From contig CAYYZW010000273.1 in NCBI GenBank assembly GCA_964476375.1, positions 1 through 18,707 of the forward strand: a stretch of 18,707 nucleotides of DNA. The letters are read 5' to 3'. Each line of letters opens with the position of its first letter. Positions within the stretch are counted from its first letter, which is position 1. Made by a program: the position numbers and the translations under genes. The notes below the pieces were generated by a model, which ran no database searches, had not been told where the DNA came from, and saw only the letters and a list, made by a program, of their open reading frames with translations. This stretch comes from SAT2750 sp964476375. Its GTDB lineage: Bacteria > Planctomycetota > Planctomycetia > Pirellulales > Pirellulaceae. Positions 7,913 through 15,626 of the stretch are shown piece after piece.

Positions 7913-10231
7913 ATGACCAGCCTTCCCACTTCCTCTCGCCGTACTCCGCTGGTTCTCATCATGCTGTGTGTCACCGGCCTGATGAGTCCCACTGCTCTTC
8001 CTGGGGCGGTACCGCTGGTCGATAACGTGGAACTTCAACCACTCAAGGCACAGGTCCAGCGCGTCGTGGATGCACTTGGCTTTCTCGGGGAGCCGCTCAG
8101 CGGCCGAGAACGCCGGGCCCTTGAGCGAGCTTACGGACGAAACGACAGCCTGCAGGCCATCACGGAGATCCAGAAAGTACTCGACACCCGGGTTCTGCTG
8201 TCAGTCCATATCAATCCGGAAAGCCGCGTCAAGGTTGCCAGGGGAACCGCGAGTGCCGAACTGAACGAACAGGGCTGGCGGGTTTTCCTCGTCAAGGTCC
8301 ACAACGAGGCGGGGGTCACGGCCGAACTTGCCGGCTCCAGTCCCAACGCGGCGCCCCTTTATGTCCGTTCCACCGGCAGCCCGGATCCCATGCCCACGGT
8401 CACCGAACAGGACGTCCCGGACCGCTGGCTTGACCTGCACATGTTCAACAGCCAGCCACTGGAAAAGGAACTTTCCGGACTGGAAGTGGAATACCGCATC
8501 CTCCAGCTTTACAGTCGCGACCGGGGAAAACGGGAGGCCAAGTTCGCCTTCAACGTGGGCCAGGGCAGCCAGGACATCGGTTTCCGGAACGAATCCTCGA
8601 TCCTGTTTCGCTGCCAGCGCGCGGTCACCGTCCGGCTGGACATTCTCGACCACGATGGAACTCCCACCACCGGGCAGTTTGTCTTCAAGGACACCAAGGG
8701 CCGTATCTACCCAGCTCGTTCACGACGACTGGCGCCCGACTTTTTCTTTCACAACCAGATTTATCGTCACAGTGGCGAAAACGTCCTCCTGCCTCCAGGC
8801 GATTACGACGTCATGTACACGCGTGGCCCGGAATACCGTATCGAGCATCGCCAGGTCCGGGTCCCGGAACGTGATAACTACCGGCTTTCATTTCGCCTGC
8901 AGCGGTGGATCAAGCTGACCGACCACAACTGGTATTCCGGCGACCATCATGTTCATGCGGCCGGCTGCTCTAATTACGAGGCGCCCACCGAGGGGGTGAC
9001 TCCCGAGGCGATGATGCGACACATCCTTGGAGAAGACCTGAATGTCGGCTGCGTCCTCTCCTGGGGGCCCTGCTGGTATGCCCAGAAGGAATTCTTTGAC
9101 GGAGCGGTCCACCCGCTCTCCACCCCGCAGAACCTGATGCGATATGACGTGGAAGTCTCGGGGTTTCCCAGCTCGCACACCGGCCACCTCTGTCTGCTGC
9201 GACTGAAGGAGGATGATTACCCCGGGACCGAGCGGATCGAACAATGGCCAAGCTGGGATCTGCCGGTACTCAAGTGGGGCAAGCAGCAGGGCGGCGTTGT
9301 GGGATTTTCACACAGTGGCTGGGGTCTCCAGATCGAGGGGGAGTACCTGCCAAATTACAACATGCCCAAGTTCGACGGCATCGGGGCCAACGAGTACATC
9401 GTGGACGTGGCCCACGATGTATGTGATTTCATTTCGGCCGTCGACACCCCATCGATCTGGGAACTGAATATCTGGTACCACACGCTCAACTGCGGGTATA
9501 CCTGCCGGATCAGTGGAGAAACGGACTTTCCATGTATCTACGGCGAGCGGGTGGGGCTCGGGCGTGGCTACGTCAAGATTGACGAGGGGAAGCCGCTGAC
9601 GTATGAAAACTGGATCCAGGGCATCAAGGAGGGGCGCAGTTACTGCTGTGACGGCCTTAGCCACCTGATCGATTTCGAGGTGAATGGACTCGGGGTTGGT
9701 GAGCCCGGCTCGGGAGGCCGATCCAGCGTGCTGGCAGTCAAGGCGGGCGAATCACTCGCCGTCACGGTCGATGCCGCGGCGCTACTGGGAGAGACTCCCC
9801 GTGAGGATATTCGCAGCCGGCCCCTTCACCAGAAACCCTACTGGCACGTGGAACGGGCTCGCATCGGGGAGACCCGAACAGTGCCGGTGGAGTTGATTGT
9901 CAACGGCCAGTCCGTGGAGACAATCGAGATGGAGGCGAACGGCGAGATCAACAAGCTTTCATTCCAGTACACTCCTGAAATATCCAGCTGGGTGGCGCTG
10001 CGTATTTTTCCCAGTTGCCACACTAACCCGGTTTTCGTCGAAGTGGACGGCGCGCCCATCCGGGCAAGTAAACGGAGTGCACGGTGGTGCCTGGAGGCCG
10101 TCGATGTCTGCTGGAAATCCAAGGTGGAGCGGATTCGTGTGGAGGAACGCGACGCCGCCGCCGCCGCATACGACGTGGCCCGAAAGGCATACCAGGCGAT
10201 CCTGGAAGAGTCCCACGACGACCGCCAGTAG
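7913..10231 (+). CDS. Large secreted CehA/McbA-like putative metal-dependent hydrolase
   Basis: This 772-residue protein starts with an export signal: RR at 9-10, a hydrophobic core LVLIMLCVTGLM, then a likely cleavage near ALPGA (28-32). Residues about 100-330 look like beta-rich domains of unknown type. The central part carries a PHP-like metal site typical of CehA/McbA-family proteins: WYSGDHHVHAAGC (340-352; D344, H345, H346, H348), E414 with H422 and H425 (EVSGFPSSHTGH), and FSHSGWG with H467. The C-terminal part (about 640-740) is again beta-rich, followed by an Ala-rich helix. CehA is known for carbaryl ester hydrolysis, but planctomycete relatives are numerous and uncharacterised, so substrate is unknown. 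A GGGGG run lies about five bases before the ATG. The gene ends two bases from the convergent squalene-repeat gene. Confidence 0.75.
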   Translation: MTSLPTSSRRTPLVLIMLCVTGLMSPTALPGAVPLVDNVELQPLKAQVQRVVDALGFLGEPLSGRERRALERAYGRNDSLQAITEIQKVLDTRVLLSVHINPESRVKVARGTASAELNEQGWRVFLVKVHNEAGVTAELAGSSPNAAPLYVRSTGSPDPMPTVTEQDVPDRWLDLHMFNSQPLEKELSGLEVEYRILQLYSRDRGKREAKFAFNVGQGSQDIGFRNESSILFRCQRAVTVRLDILDHDGTPTTGQFVFKDTKGRIYPARSRRLAPDFFFHNQIYRHSGENVLLPPGDYDVMYTRGPEYRIEHRQVRVPERDNYRLSFRLQRWIKLTDHNWYSGDHHVHAAGCSNYEAPTEGVTPEAMMRHILGEDLNVGCVLSWGPCWYAQKEFFDGAVHPLSTPQNLMRYDVEVSGFPSSHTGHLCLLRLKEDDYPGTERIEQWPSWDLPVLKWGKQQGGVVGFSHSGWGLQIEGEYLPNYNMPKFDGIGANEYIVDVAHDVCDFISAVDTPSIWELNIWYHTLNCGYTCRISGETDFPCIYGERVGLGRGYVKIDEGKPLTYENWIQGIKEGRSYCCDGLSHLIDFEVNGLGVGEPGSGGRSSVLAVKAGESLAVTVDAAALLGETPREDIRSRPLHQKPYWHVERARIGETRTVPVELIVNGQSVETIEMEANGEINKLSFQYTPEISSWVALRIFPSCHTNPVFVEVDGAPIRASKRSARWCLEAVDVCWKSKVERIRVEERDAAAAAYDVARKAYQAILEESHDDRQ

Positions 10232-10233
10232 GT

Positions 10234-11964
10234 TTACTTGAGGCCGTAGTTGTAGATCGGCAGGTGCCGGTAATAGACTTCCAGCATGTAGATGCTCAGG
10301 CAGGTCGTGAAGAGCCGCCCTCCGTGCTGGCCCCACTGGTCGCCGGCCGGACTCCAGCTGCCTCGTTCCTCGCCGGTCTTGATCTGGTGTTCCGGCACGG
10401 CCTGCCGCATCACCCGGTTCCAGTCGCTCCAGGTTTTCCCCCCCATGTGATGCATGACCTGCGTGGCGTAATACCAGTAATAGACGTTCTGGTCCTCGTA
10501 ACGTATGGGGTTAGCCGAAACAATCTGCACGCCCCGGTTCAGGCGTGGATCGTTATGTTTCCAGCCCAGGTACTGACGGGCAAGAAGCGCCTCGGCTGTC
10601 ATCGAGATCTTCGCGGCAGTATTAGGCCGGTAACCATACTGCGAGCCACCATCGGTGGTACATCGGTCGAGGAATTCATCAATCCGGTCCAGGGTCTTCT
10701 GCGGCACTTCAAGTTTTGCCATCAGGCCGCTCTGCATCAACATCACGAACCACCCGGTGACCGAGGTATCACTGTCCGTTCCCGGCGTGTACCTCCAGCC
10801 CCCTTCCCCGTCCTGGAATTTCACGGCATAGTTGATCGCCTTCTGGGCAGCCGCCCGGTACCGGGAATCCTCTGTCATTCCGTAAAGTTCACAGACACCG
10901 ATGCTCGCCTGGGCCTGGCTGTAAAGCGTATGGTGGAGCGGAACATTTCCGCGGGTAAAGCTGCCCGATTCATCCTGCGTTTTCAGCATGAACGTCCAGC
11001 CTCTCGCCACCTGCTCCTTGTAGGGGCCACTGCGGTGCGTGCTGCCATGCCCCTGGAAGGCCAGCAGGGCCATGGCCGTCGCGGCCACCGAGTTTTCCTG
11101 GGCTCCCCCTCCCTGGTAGGGTCCCTCCAGGCTCCAGCTCCCATCCCGAAGCTGATTTCTCTTCAACCATTCGAGTCCGCGGACCACCGCCTCCTCCGTC
11201 GTGGCAGTCCCTCCATAAGCGGCCAACAGCGCCTTCTTCATGCCCTTCTCGCGGCCGGTCAGCGCGATCCCTACCGAGGGGGCCACGGTCTCATCGGTGG
11301 CATTGATCGGGTCGGTGATCTCCTCGATGACCGGCGGGGCAGCGAAGGGATCCTCGGCTTCCATTTCGTCCTCAGCCAGGACCGGCTCGATGATTTCCAT
11401 TTCTTCCGACTCGGGCGATTCGAAGATGTCGTCCTCTACCTGGTCCCCGATTTTTTCCGCATAGACGATTTCCAGCTGCACCTGCTCGTCAAACAGGCCG
11501 GGAATAAAGAGGAAACCGAGGACAACCAGGATAATCGTGTGGACCACCAGGCTGACCACCCAGGGGGGGGCTGCCTGCTGCGCCTTGTCCAGCACATCCG
11601 AGAATTCCTCCTCTTCTTCCTCCCAGTCATCCGGATCAGCAGGCGCGACCACCGTTGGCGCGGTTACCTCCGACGGGGAGACAAGGATCGGTCGTGCTGG
11701 CTGCCCGGGAATGGGGGCCACGGGCGCCGGCGGCGGCACAGCGGTGAGCGGGACAGCCGGTTCGCGGTATTCCGATCCGGGGGGTGCAGGAGGCTTTTCC
11801 CCGCCGGGCGGGGGAGTGTCACTGACCGGCAGCGCCATGGGAACCTCCTCCTCGGTCGCCGGTGGAGGAGGCGTTTCCATGCCAGGAGGCATTAACGGAT
11901 CCGCCGCATGGTCTTTCGGCGACCGGTTATCCGGGCGATTGGATTGCGGAGGTGTGTCGCTCAT
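10234..11964 (-). CDS. Membrane-anchored prenyltransferase/squalene-oxidase repeat protein
   Basis: The 576-residue protein has three parts. Residues 1-110 are rich in Pro, Glu and Ala, likely disordered and cytoplasmic. A very acidic patch (WEEEEEEF, about 114-121) is followed by one membrane segment (135-158, WVVSLVVHTIILVVLGFLFI). An acidic linker leads to a C-terminal domain from about 260 onward. There, helices repeat with QW-like motifs: GLEWLKRNQLRDGSWSLEG, GWTFMLKTQDESGSF and AINYAVKFQDGEGGWRY. This is the alpha/alpha toroid fold of squalene-hopene cyclase and prenyltransferases, but I see no DxDD catalytic motif, so it is likely not a cyclase. The membrane region resembles the N-terminal anchor of TonB-like proteins. 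ATG 11964 is preferred, with GGGAG eleven bases upstream; a GTG at 11982 lacks a ribosome site. Such proteins are abundant in planctomycetes; the role is unknown. Confidence 0.8.
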   Translation of the reverse strand: MSDTPPQSNRPDNRSPKDHAADPLMPPGMETPPPPATEEEVPMALPVSDTPPPGGEKPPAPPGSEYREPAVPLTAVPPPAPVAPIPGQPARPILVSPSEVTAPTVVAPADPDDWEEEEEEFSDVLDKAQQAAPPWVVSLVVHTIILVVLGFLFIPGLFDEQVQLEIVYAEKIGDQVEDDIFESPESEEMEIIEPVLAEDEMEAEDPFAAPPVIEEITDPINATDETVAPSVGIALTGREKGMKKALLAAYGGTATTEEAVVRGLEWLKRNQLRDGSWSLEGPYQGGGAQENSVAATAMALLAFQGHGSTHRSGPYKEQVARGWTFMLKTQDESGSFTRGNVPLHHTLYSQAQASIGVCELYGMTEDSRYRAAAQKAINYAVKFQDGEGGWRYTPGTDSDTSVTGWFVMLMQSGLMAKLEVPQKTLDRIDEFLDRCTTDGGSQYGYRPNTAAKISMTAEALLARQYLGWKHNDPRLNRGVQIVSANPIRYEDQNVYYWYYATQVMHHMGGKTWSDWNRVMRQAVPEHQIKTGEERGSWSPAGDQWGQHGGRLFTTCLSIYMLEVYYRHLPIYNYGLK

Positions 11965-12160
11965 ACCGATTGAAACTCCCACAAGGCATGCCGCTGTCCA
12001 TCGGCTTATGCATCCCTATCTTATCGGTCAAAGGCTGGTGGGAAAACTTCAAAGTGGCGAAGTTGTTTCCAAAAACCCGGCCCGAAGCAGGCGAAAGCGG
12101 ATTGAAATTGCAGAAAAGTGGCCGTTCACCTCTCGACGGATGGCGATTTGCCCGATTAGA

Positions 12161-12189
12161 TTAGCATCTGGTGGTCGCCGGCGTATAAG
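12161..12189 (+). promoter_or_regulatory. Likely sigma-70 promoter of the initiator tRNA
   Basis: TTAGCA at 12161-12166 and TATAAG at 12184-12189 are separated by 17 bases and lie just upstream of the mature tRNA at 12204. They match the TTGACA/TATAAT consensus at four and five positions. The spacing to the tRNA leaves a short 5' leader for RNase P. Assigned by inspection only. Confidence 0.45.
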
Positions 12190-12203
12190 GGCGACATAGA
12201 AGA

Positions 12204-12277
<74 letters not shown>

Positions 12278-12310
12278 TTTGGGCATTTTCAAAGATGTCC
12301 ACCACATCCG

Positions 12311-12354
12311 AAAAACTCGTGTTTCCCAGGACGGCTTGGGAAACGCGAGTTTTT
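12311..12354 (+). terminator. Strong intrinsic terminator behind the initiator tRNA
   Basis: The left arm 12311-12327 pairs with 12336-12352 over 17 bases with a single G-T wobble, enclosing an 8-base loop (GGACGGCT), and runs into six T residues (12349-12354). The left arm begins with an A run, so the structure could also stop transcripts from the opposite strand. It marks the right end of the GC-rich backbone segment. Confidence 0.9.
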
Positions 12355-12558
12355 TCATGCGCTGTCTATGCGGCCCCCCCCAGGCGGTTGCATCCCCAGT
12401 TTGTCCCCAGTGAGGGATGCCCCTGATGCGGTCCGCTTGAAGTGATCTTCCCTGACCGTCAGCTCATGCGTGCGAGCAATGGCGTGATTTGGTTCCTGCC
12501 GCCTTTCTCTGTTGATATATTTGATGCAACGAGCCAAAAGAAACGGAGGGCCGCCATC

Positions 12559-13890
12559 ATGTCGCAACCAACAACGCGCCGACGATTCCTGAGAAGGTCC
12601 CTCGAATCGGCTGCGGTAACATCAGCAATCTCCTCCCTGGGCGGCGTTCACGCTGCAGTGGCCGAAGAAGAGGCCGCATTGAACATTGGGATTATTGGAT
12701 GCGGTGTGATGATGGATCATCACGTGAAGCGTCTCTCGTCGTTTCACCACAACGTTTCAATCACGTGGTTGTGTGATGTCGATCCAGCACAGATCGAGCG
12801 TCGCGCAATTCATCTGGCCCGGCTGAAGTTAAAGCCCCCGCAGAAAACCTCGCGCTACGAAGATGTCGTGAGTGACAAGAACGTCGACGCTGTCGTCATC
12901 GCAACTCCGCATCATTGGCATGCCCCGATTGCAATTCAGGCGATGTCGGAAGGCAAGGACTGTTATATCGAAAAGCCGATTTCACACGTCTACAACGAAG
13001 GGCTCGAAATCATCAAGGCTTCGAAAAAGTATAAGCGGGTGGTGCAACAAGGAAGTCAAATGCGCAGCAGTCCGGTTACTGCAAAGGCGGCGAAGCTACT
13101 CCAAGACGGAATCATTGGAGAGATCAAGGTTGCCCGCGCGTGGACAGCGGAAAATCGCGACATTGTGCAACCCGTTGCGGACAGTCAACCGCCTTCGGGA
13201 GTCCTCTATGATCGGTGGCTCGGCCCTGCGCCCAAGCACGCGTTCAATAAGCATCGGTTTCATCAAACATGGCGGATGTTTCGCGATTATGGTAACGGCG
13301 AAATCGGCGACGATGGCATCCACGACCTCGACATGGCATGCTGGGGCCTTGGCGTCGACACGGTCCCACGCCAAATCACTGCTCGCGGCGGACGCATGAA
13401 ACTGCACGGCCATTACAGCGAGTATCCGGACAACATGAACGTTGCGTACGAGTATCCAGATGGGCGATTGTTAATCTATGAAAACTATCCCTTTACGGCG
13501 TACGGATTACATGGCTTTGATAATGGCAATGCGTTTTACGGTACGGAAGGCTTTATGATTTTTTCACGGCGCGGTGCGTTCAGCACGTTTCTCGGCCCGA
13601 AAGGAAAGCCAGGGCCTACCGAGGGAAAAGAACTCCGCGGGCAACGTGGTTACGACGAACATATGGCGGACTTTCTGCGCGCGGTTCGGACAAGGAACCT
13701 AGCAACCAACGCCCGCGCTGAATTTGCACATCATTCCTGCGCGCTCGTTCACTTCGGAGAAATTGCGTACTTGACTGCGGGTCGCCTGGACTTTGATCAC
13801 GAATCGGGACAATTCAGCGACTGCGAAGAGGCCAATCAATTGCTCTCGAAAACTTATCGCGAACCATACACCTTGCTGTCGGTTGACTAG
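12559..13890 (+). CDS. Tat-exported Gfo/Idh/MocA-family oxidoreductase
   Basis: The 443-residue protein starts at ATG 12559 with GGAGGG eight bases upstream. Residues 7-35 form a Tat signal: RRRFLRRS followed by a mildly hydrophobic stretch ending near VHAAVA, so it is probably exported folded with its cofactor. The Rossmann motif GIIGCG lies at 44-49 with acidic D73 at the end of the second strand. The family EKP motif is at 138-140 (CYIEKPISH; K139 catalytic), and GEIGDDGIHDLDMACWGLG at about 247-265 includes H255, the usual active-site His. Planctomycetes carry many such exported paralogs; substrates are probably sugars or sugar derivatives, not determinable here. The coding region is visibly less GC-rich than genes left of the tRNA (27 of 60 bases G/C at 13441-13500). 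A possible -10 TATATT lies at 12516-12521. Confidence 0.93.
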   Translation: MSQPTTRRRFLRRSLESAAVTSAISSLGGVHAAVAEEEAALNIGIIGCGVMMDHHVKRLSSFHHNVSITWLCDVDPAQIERRAIHLARLKLKPPQKTSRYEDVVSDKNVDAVVIATPHHWHAPIAIQAMSEGKDCYIEKPISHVYNEGLEIIKASKKYKRVVQQGSQMRSSPVTAKAAKLLQDGIIGEIKVARAWTAENRDIVQPVADSQPPSGVLYDRWLGPAPKHAFNKHRFHQTWRMFRDYGNGEIGDDGIHDLDMACWGLGVDTVPRQITARGGRMKLHGHYSEYPDNMNVAYEYPDGRLLIYENYPFTAYGLHGFDNGNAFYGTEGFMIFSRRGAFSTFLGPKGKPGPTEGKELRGQRGYDEHMADFLRAVRTRNLATNARAEFAHHSCALVHFGEIAYLTAGRLDFDHESGQFSDCEEANQLLSKTYREPYTLLSVD

Positions 13891-14111
13891 GGCTCGTTCA
13901 AGAGTCCTGGTGCAGATTGCCTGCGAGAGGAATGCCACCGAGGGAGTTTGCTGCCCCCGTTCGGCAGGGGCTCCAATCGGAGGAGTATCATTTTTCTTAT
14001 ATCCACCAGGTGCTGCCATGATGCTCGTTGGTGCGACGGACGAGGAGTTAGCTGCCAACAATGAGATTGCCGGGCTCCTGCTCCAACACGGAGCCCAGGC
14101 GGATGCTGATT

Positions 14112-14426
14112 TCAAACAGTTCTTCCCTGACGCCGCCCCAGGGAACAAATGCCGTAGGTGTCCATCGTCAACATGATGGACTGCTGCCGCATCAATTGGT
14201 GCACTACCTTGGGGTGTGCACCGGTCATCGCCAGCCATCCGACGCAGGTGTGCTGTAGGGAATGGAAGTCGATAATCTCGCCTTCATGGTTGGCATCGGC
14301 CAGAAAATCACTGCCTTCCCGCTGCGTGAATGCCTGGGAGTCGTTCTTGGCCTCTGACAACCAGAACCTGCGGGCTTCGGCCAAGTCCTGCAGTGCAACC
14401 AACCCTGGACTGAGAACGGTCCGCAA
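14112..14426 (-). pseudogene. Degenerate tyrosine recombinase (phage-type integrase), C-terminal remnant
   Basis: The reading frame keeps the C-terminal catalytic part of a planctomycete-type tyrosine integrase: LAEARRFWLSEAK, SDFLADANHEGEIIDFHSL, GAHPKVVHQLM and SIMLTMDTYG. The His-x-x-Arg motif reads FHSLQHT, so the catalytic Arg is Gln (codon 14253-14255, one transition from CGG). The later His/Trp position in MRHS reads RQQS (codon 14184-14186). The nucleophile Tyr (14154-14156) survives. Directly after it the frame breaks: the expected YGHLFPG is recovered in the next frame (HLFPGAASGKN), consistent with a one-base deletion near 14150. The N-terminal half is absent, cut off at the redoxin gene end. 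It cannot be a working recombinase and is a relic of a mobile element near the tRNA. Confidence 0.82.
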
Positions 14427-15086
14427 CTACGGCCGAGCGGCTTCACGCAGGCCTTTCCAGGCCGCCAAGAAGCTGGCTGACATCTGTTCGTGCGCCTTGA
14501 TCTCGGCGAACGCGGTCGGATCGTGAACCCGAGTGCTCAAGGCCAGAGCTCCATACCGATTACCACGAAAGTAGGGGACGAAGAACTCCGCCTTAAATGC
14601 TCCGCGGTCGACCTCGGGATCGACCTCCGATTGCCAGACCGGTGGTGGAGGATCGAGCGTCGCATATCCCTGCTTCTCGATTGCGCTGAGCGCGTCCTCG
14701 TCACTGATGCGGTCCGCGAAATCGCGACCGCAGACCCTGAACACCTCCTCGCCTTGTGGGCCAATGACCAGGATCGCTGGCACCGCCATGCCGTCACGCT
14801 CATCGGCGTTCCACAAATCCAGCGGCCTTAAGAAACGCTCGCCCAGTGGATCGGAGACCACACGAAATGGAAGATGCCAGCGATCGGCCATGGCGACGTT
14901 TCGCCCCTCCGGGTCGGTCACCATCGCAATCACCTCTGCTCCGGCGTGATGGATGCGGGACAACTCATTCGCCAGCCGGACCAGCTGGCCACAACAGTAA
15001 GGTCACCAATCACCGCGATACGTGACCGTCAGCAGAGCTCCGTCGCTACTTCGTAGACTGAGGAGGTCGTGGGTTATTGCATTCAT
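14427..15086 (-). CDS. Candidate selenocysteine-containing peroxiredoxin-like (AhpC/redoxin) protein, in-frame TGA at the catalytic Cys
   Basis: From ATG at 15086 the frame reads 27 codons, a TGA at 15003-15005, then 191 further open codons to TAG at 14427. Around the TGA it reads TVTYRGDW-TGA-PYCCGQL, exactly the position of the first cysteine of the redoxin WCPYC motif. With selenocysteine (U28) the protein would have 219 residues, with C31 as resolving partner. Downstream, VIAMVTDPEGRNVAMADRW, PFRVVSDPLGE and VPAILVIGPQGEEVF match the AhpC/redoxin fold; the last 75 residues (FFVPYFRGN to AAWKGLR) are an extension I do not recognise. Such enzymes reduce peroxides or disulfides in the cytosol. 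A hairpin resembling a bacterial SECIS follows the TGA. No clear ribosome site precedes the ATG. The alternative is a TGC/TGT to TGA nonsense mutation, since neighbouring genes are decayed. Confidence 0.65.
14971..14989 (-). promoter_or_regulatory. bSECIS-like hairpin downstream of the TGA codon
   Basis: In the mRNA sense, GCCAGC pairs perfectly with GCTGGC around TGGTCCG. A further U-G wobble reduces the loop to GGUCC. The first loop G lies 20 bases after the TGA. Bacterial SECIS elements bound by SelB are known to sit inside the coding region shortly after UGA, with a small apical loop whose first one or two bases include G; the E. coli fdhF element has a GGUCU loop at similar distance. A G-G mismatch follows the stem, then one more U-A pair. 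Assigned by eye, no energy calculation. Confidence 0.55.
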
Positions 15087-15249
15087 GTTCGAACCGAAAT
15101 GGGGTTTGATTGATCGGACTCGCAACCGCTCTAGTGTAACCCATTCTGGCCTGAGACCAATTCGTAACCAGCGTGGAGTTATTCGGCAGGATCCGCGTGT
15201 TTGGCTACTCTCGGAACCTCGCCATGTGCCCTGTAAACACGACGACTAG

Positions 15250-15534
15250 CTAAGTAATTCGACCACCGCGCTGCATAGTTCTCGGGCCACGCTCCGAAGA
15301 CGTGTCCGGATAGGGCCCGCGATTTACCGGACCAACACCGGCGAACATCAGGTTGTCACAGACCAGCACGCACGACCCTACACAGATCCCGGCTGGGAAG
15401 GTTTTGTCGTGTGAGTTACGTCGTCCGATTACGCAGCGATCGTCGGCAGCCTGGTCACCATTCTCGATTTCCGAGGAAGAGTCTCGAAGCACGACTTCGC
15501 GAATGGATCGTGGAATACGAGGTGCAAGAGTCAA
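15250..15534 (-). pseudogene. Remnant of a DUF932-type phage/plasmid protein
   Basis: The frame contains IGRRNSHDKTFPAGICVGSC followed by VLVCDNLMFAG. This is the recognisable core of DUF932 proteins found on phages, plasmids and integrated elements (typically GxRNSHDKxFPAGxxxGxxVFVCDNLxFSGE, from memory). After that the reading frame loses similarity. A neighbouring frame shows IRTRLRSVARELCSAVVELL, which resembles the following RKHTRxxxxDLPRLVxxAV segment, so a frameshift is likely. The N-terminal third is missing and no proper start with a ribosome site is visible. It lies on the same strand as the integrase relic and the redoxin gene. Best read as a decayed mobile-element gene; the family call is by pattern only. 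Confidence 0.55.
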
Positions 15535-15626
15535 AAAATCGATGGAGTGGGGTAAACTACCAGCTTGCCAATTCCCGCTCTTCGCAAGCTGGACGCTTAC
15601 GCCACTTAAATACTCCTGGACGAACC

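Noticed and set aside
10084..11895. Very long open frame (603 codons) on the plus strand opposite the squalene-repeat gene
   Set aside because: It is antisense to a gene with clear repeats, membrane segment and ribosome site. Its translation is low-complexity and shows no family motif; long antisense frames are common in GC-rich DNA with this codon bias.
12355..12567. Minus-strand frame with SLTGDKLGMQPPGGG, considered as an integrase C-terminal tail
   Set aside because: Short, overlaps the terminator and the start of the Tat-signal oxidoreductase, and no catalytic motif is present. The 7-bp inverted repeat GCATCCC/GGGATGC (12390-12420) here is too weak to call.
14018..14176. Plus-strand segment reading LAANNEIAGLLLQHGAQADA, reminiscent of an ankyrin repeat
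   Set aside because: Only one partial repeat, no signature TPLHLA turn, and it overlaps the antisense tail of the integrase relic (HLFPG frame). Chance resemblance is more likely.
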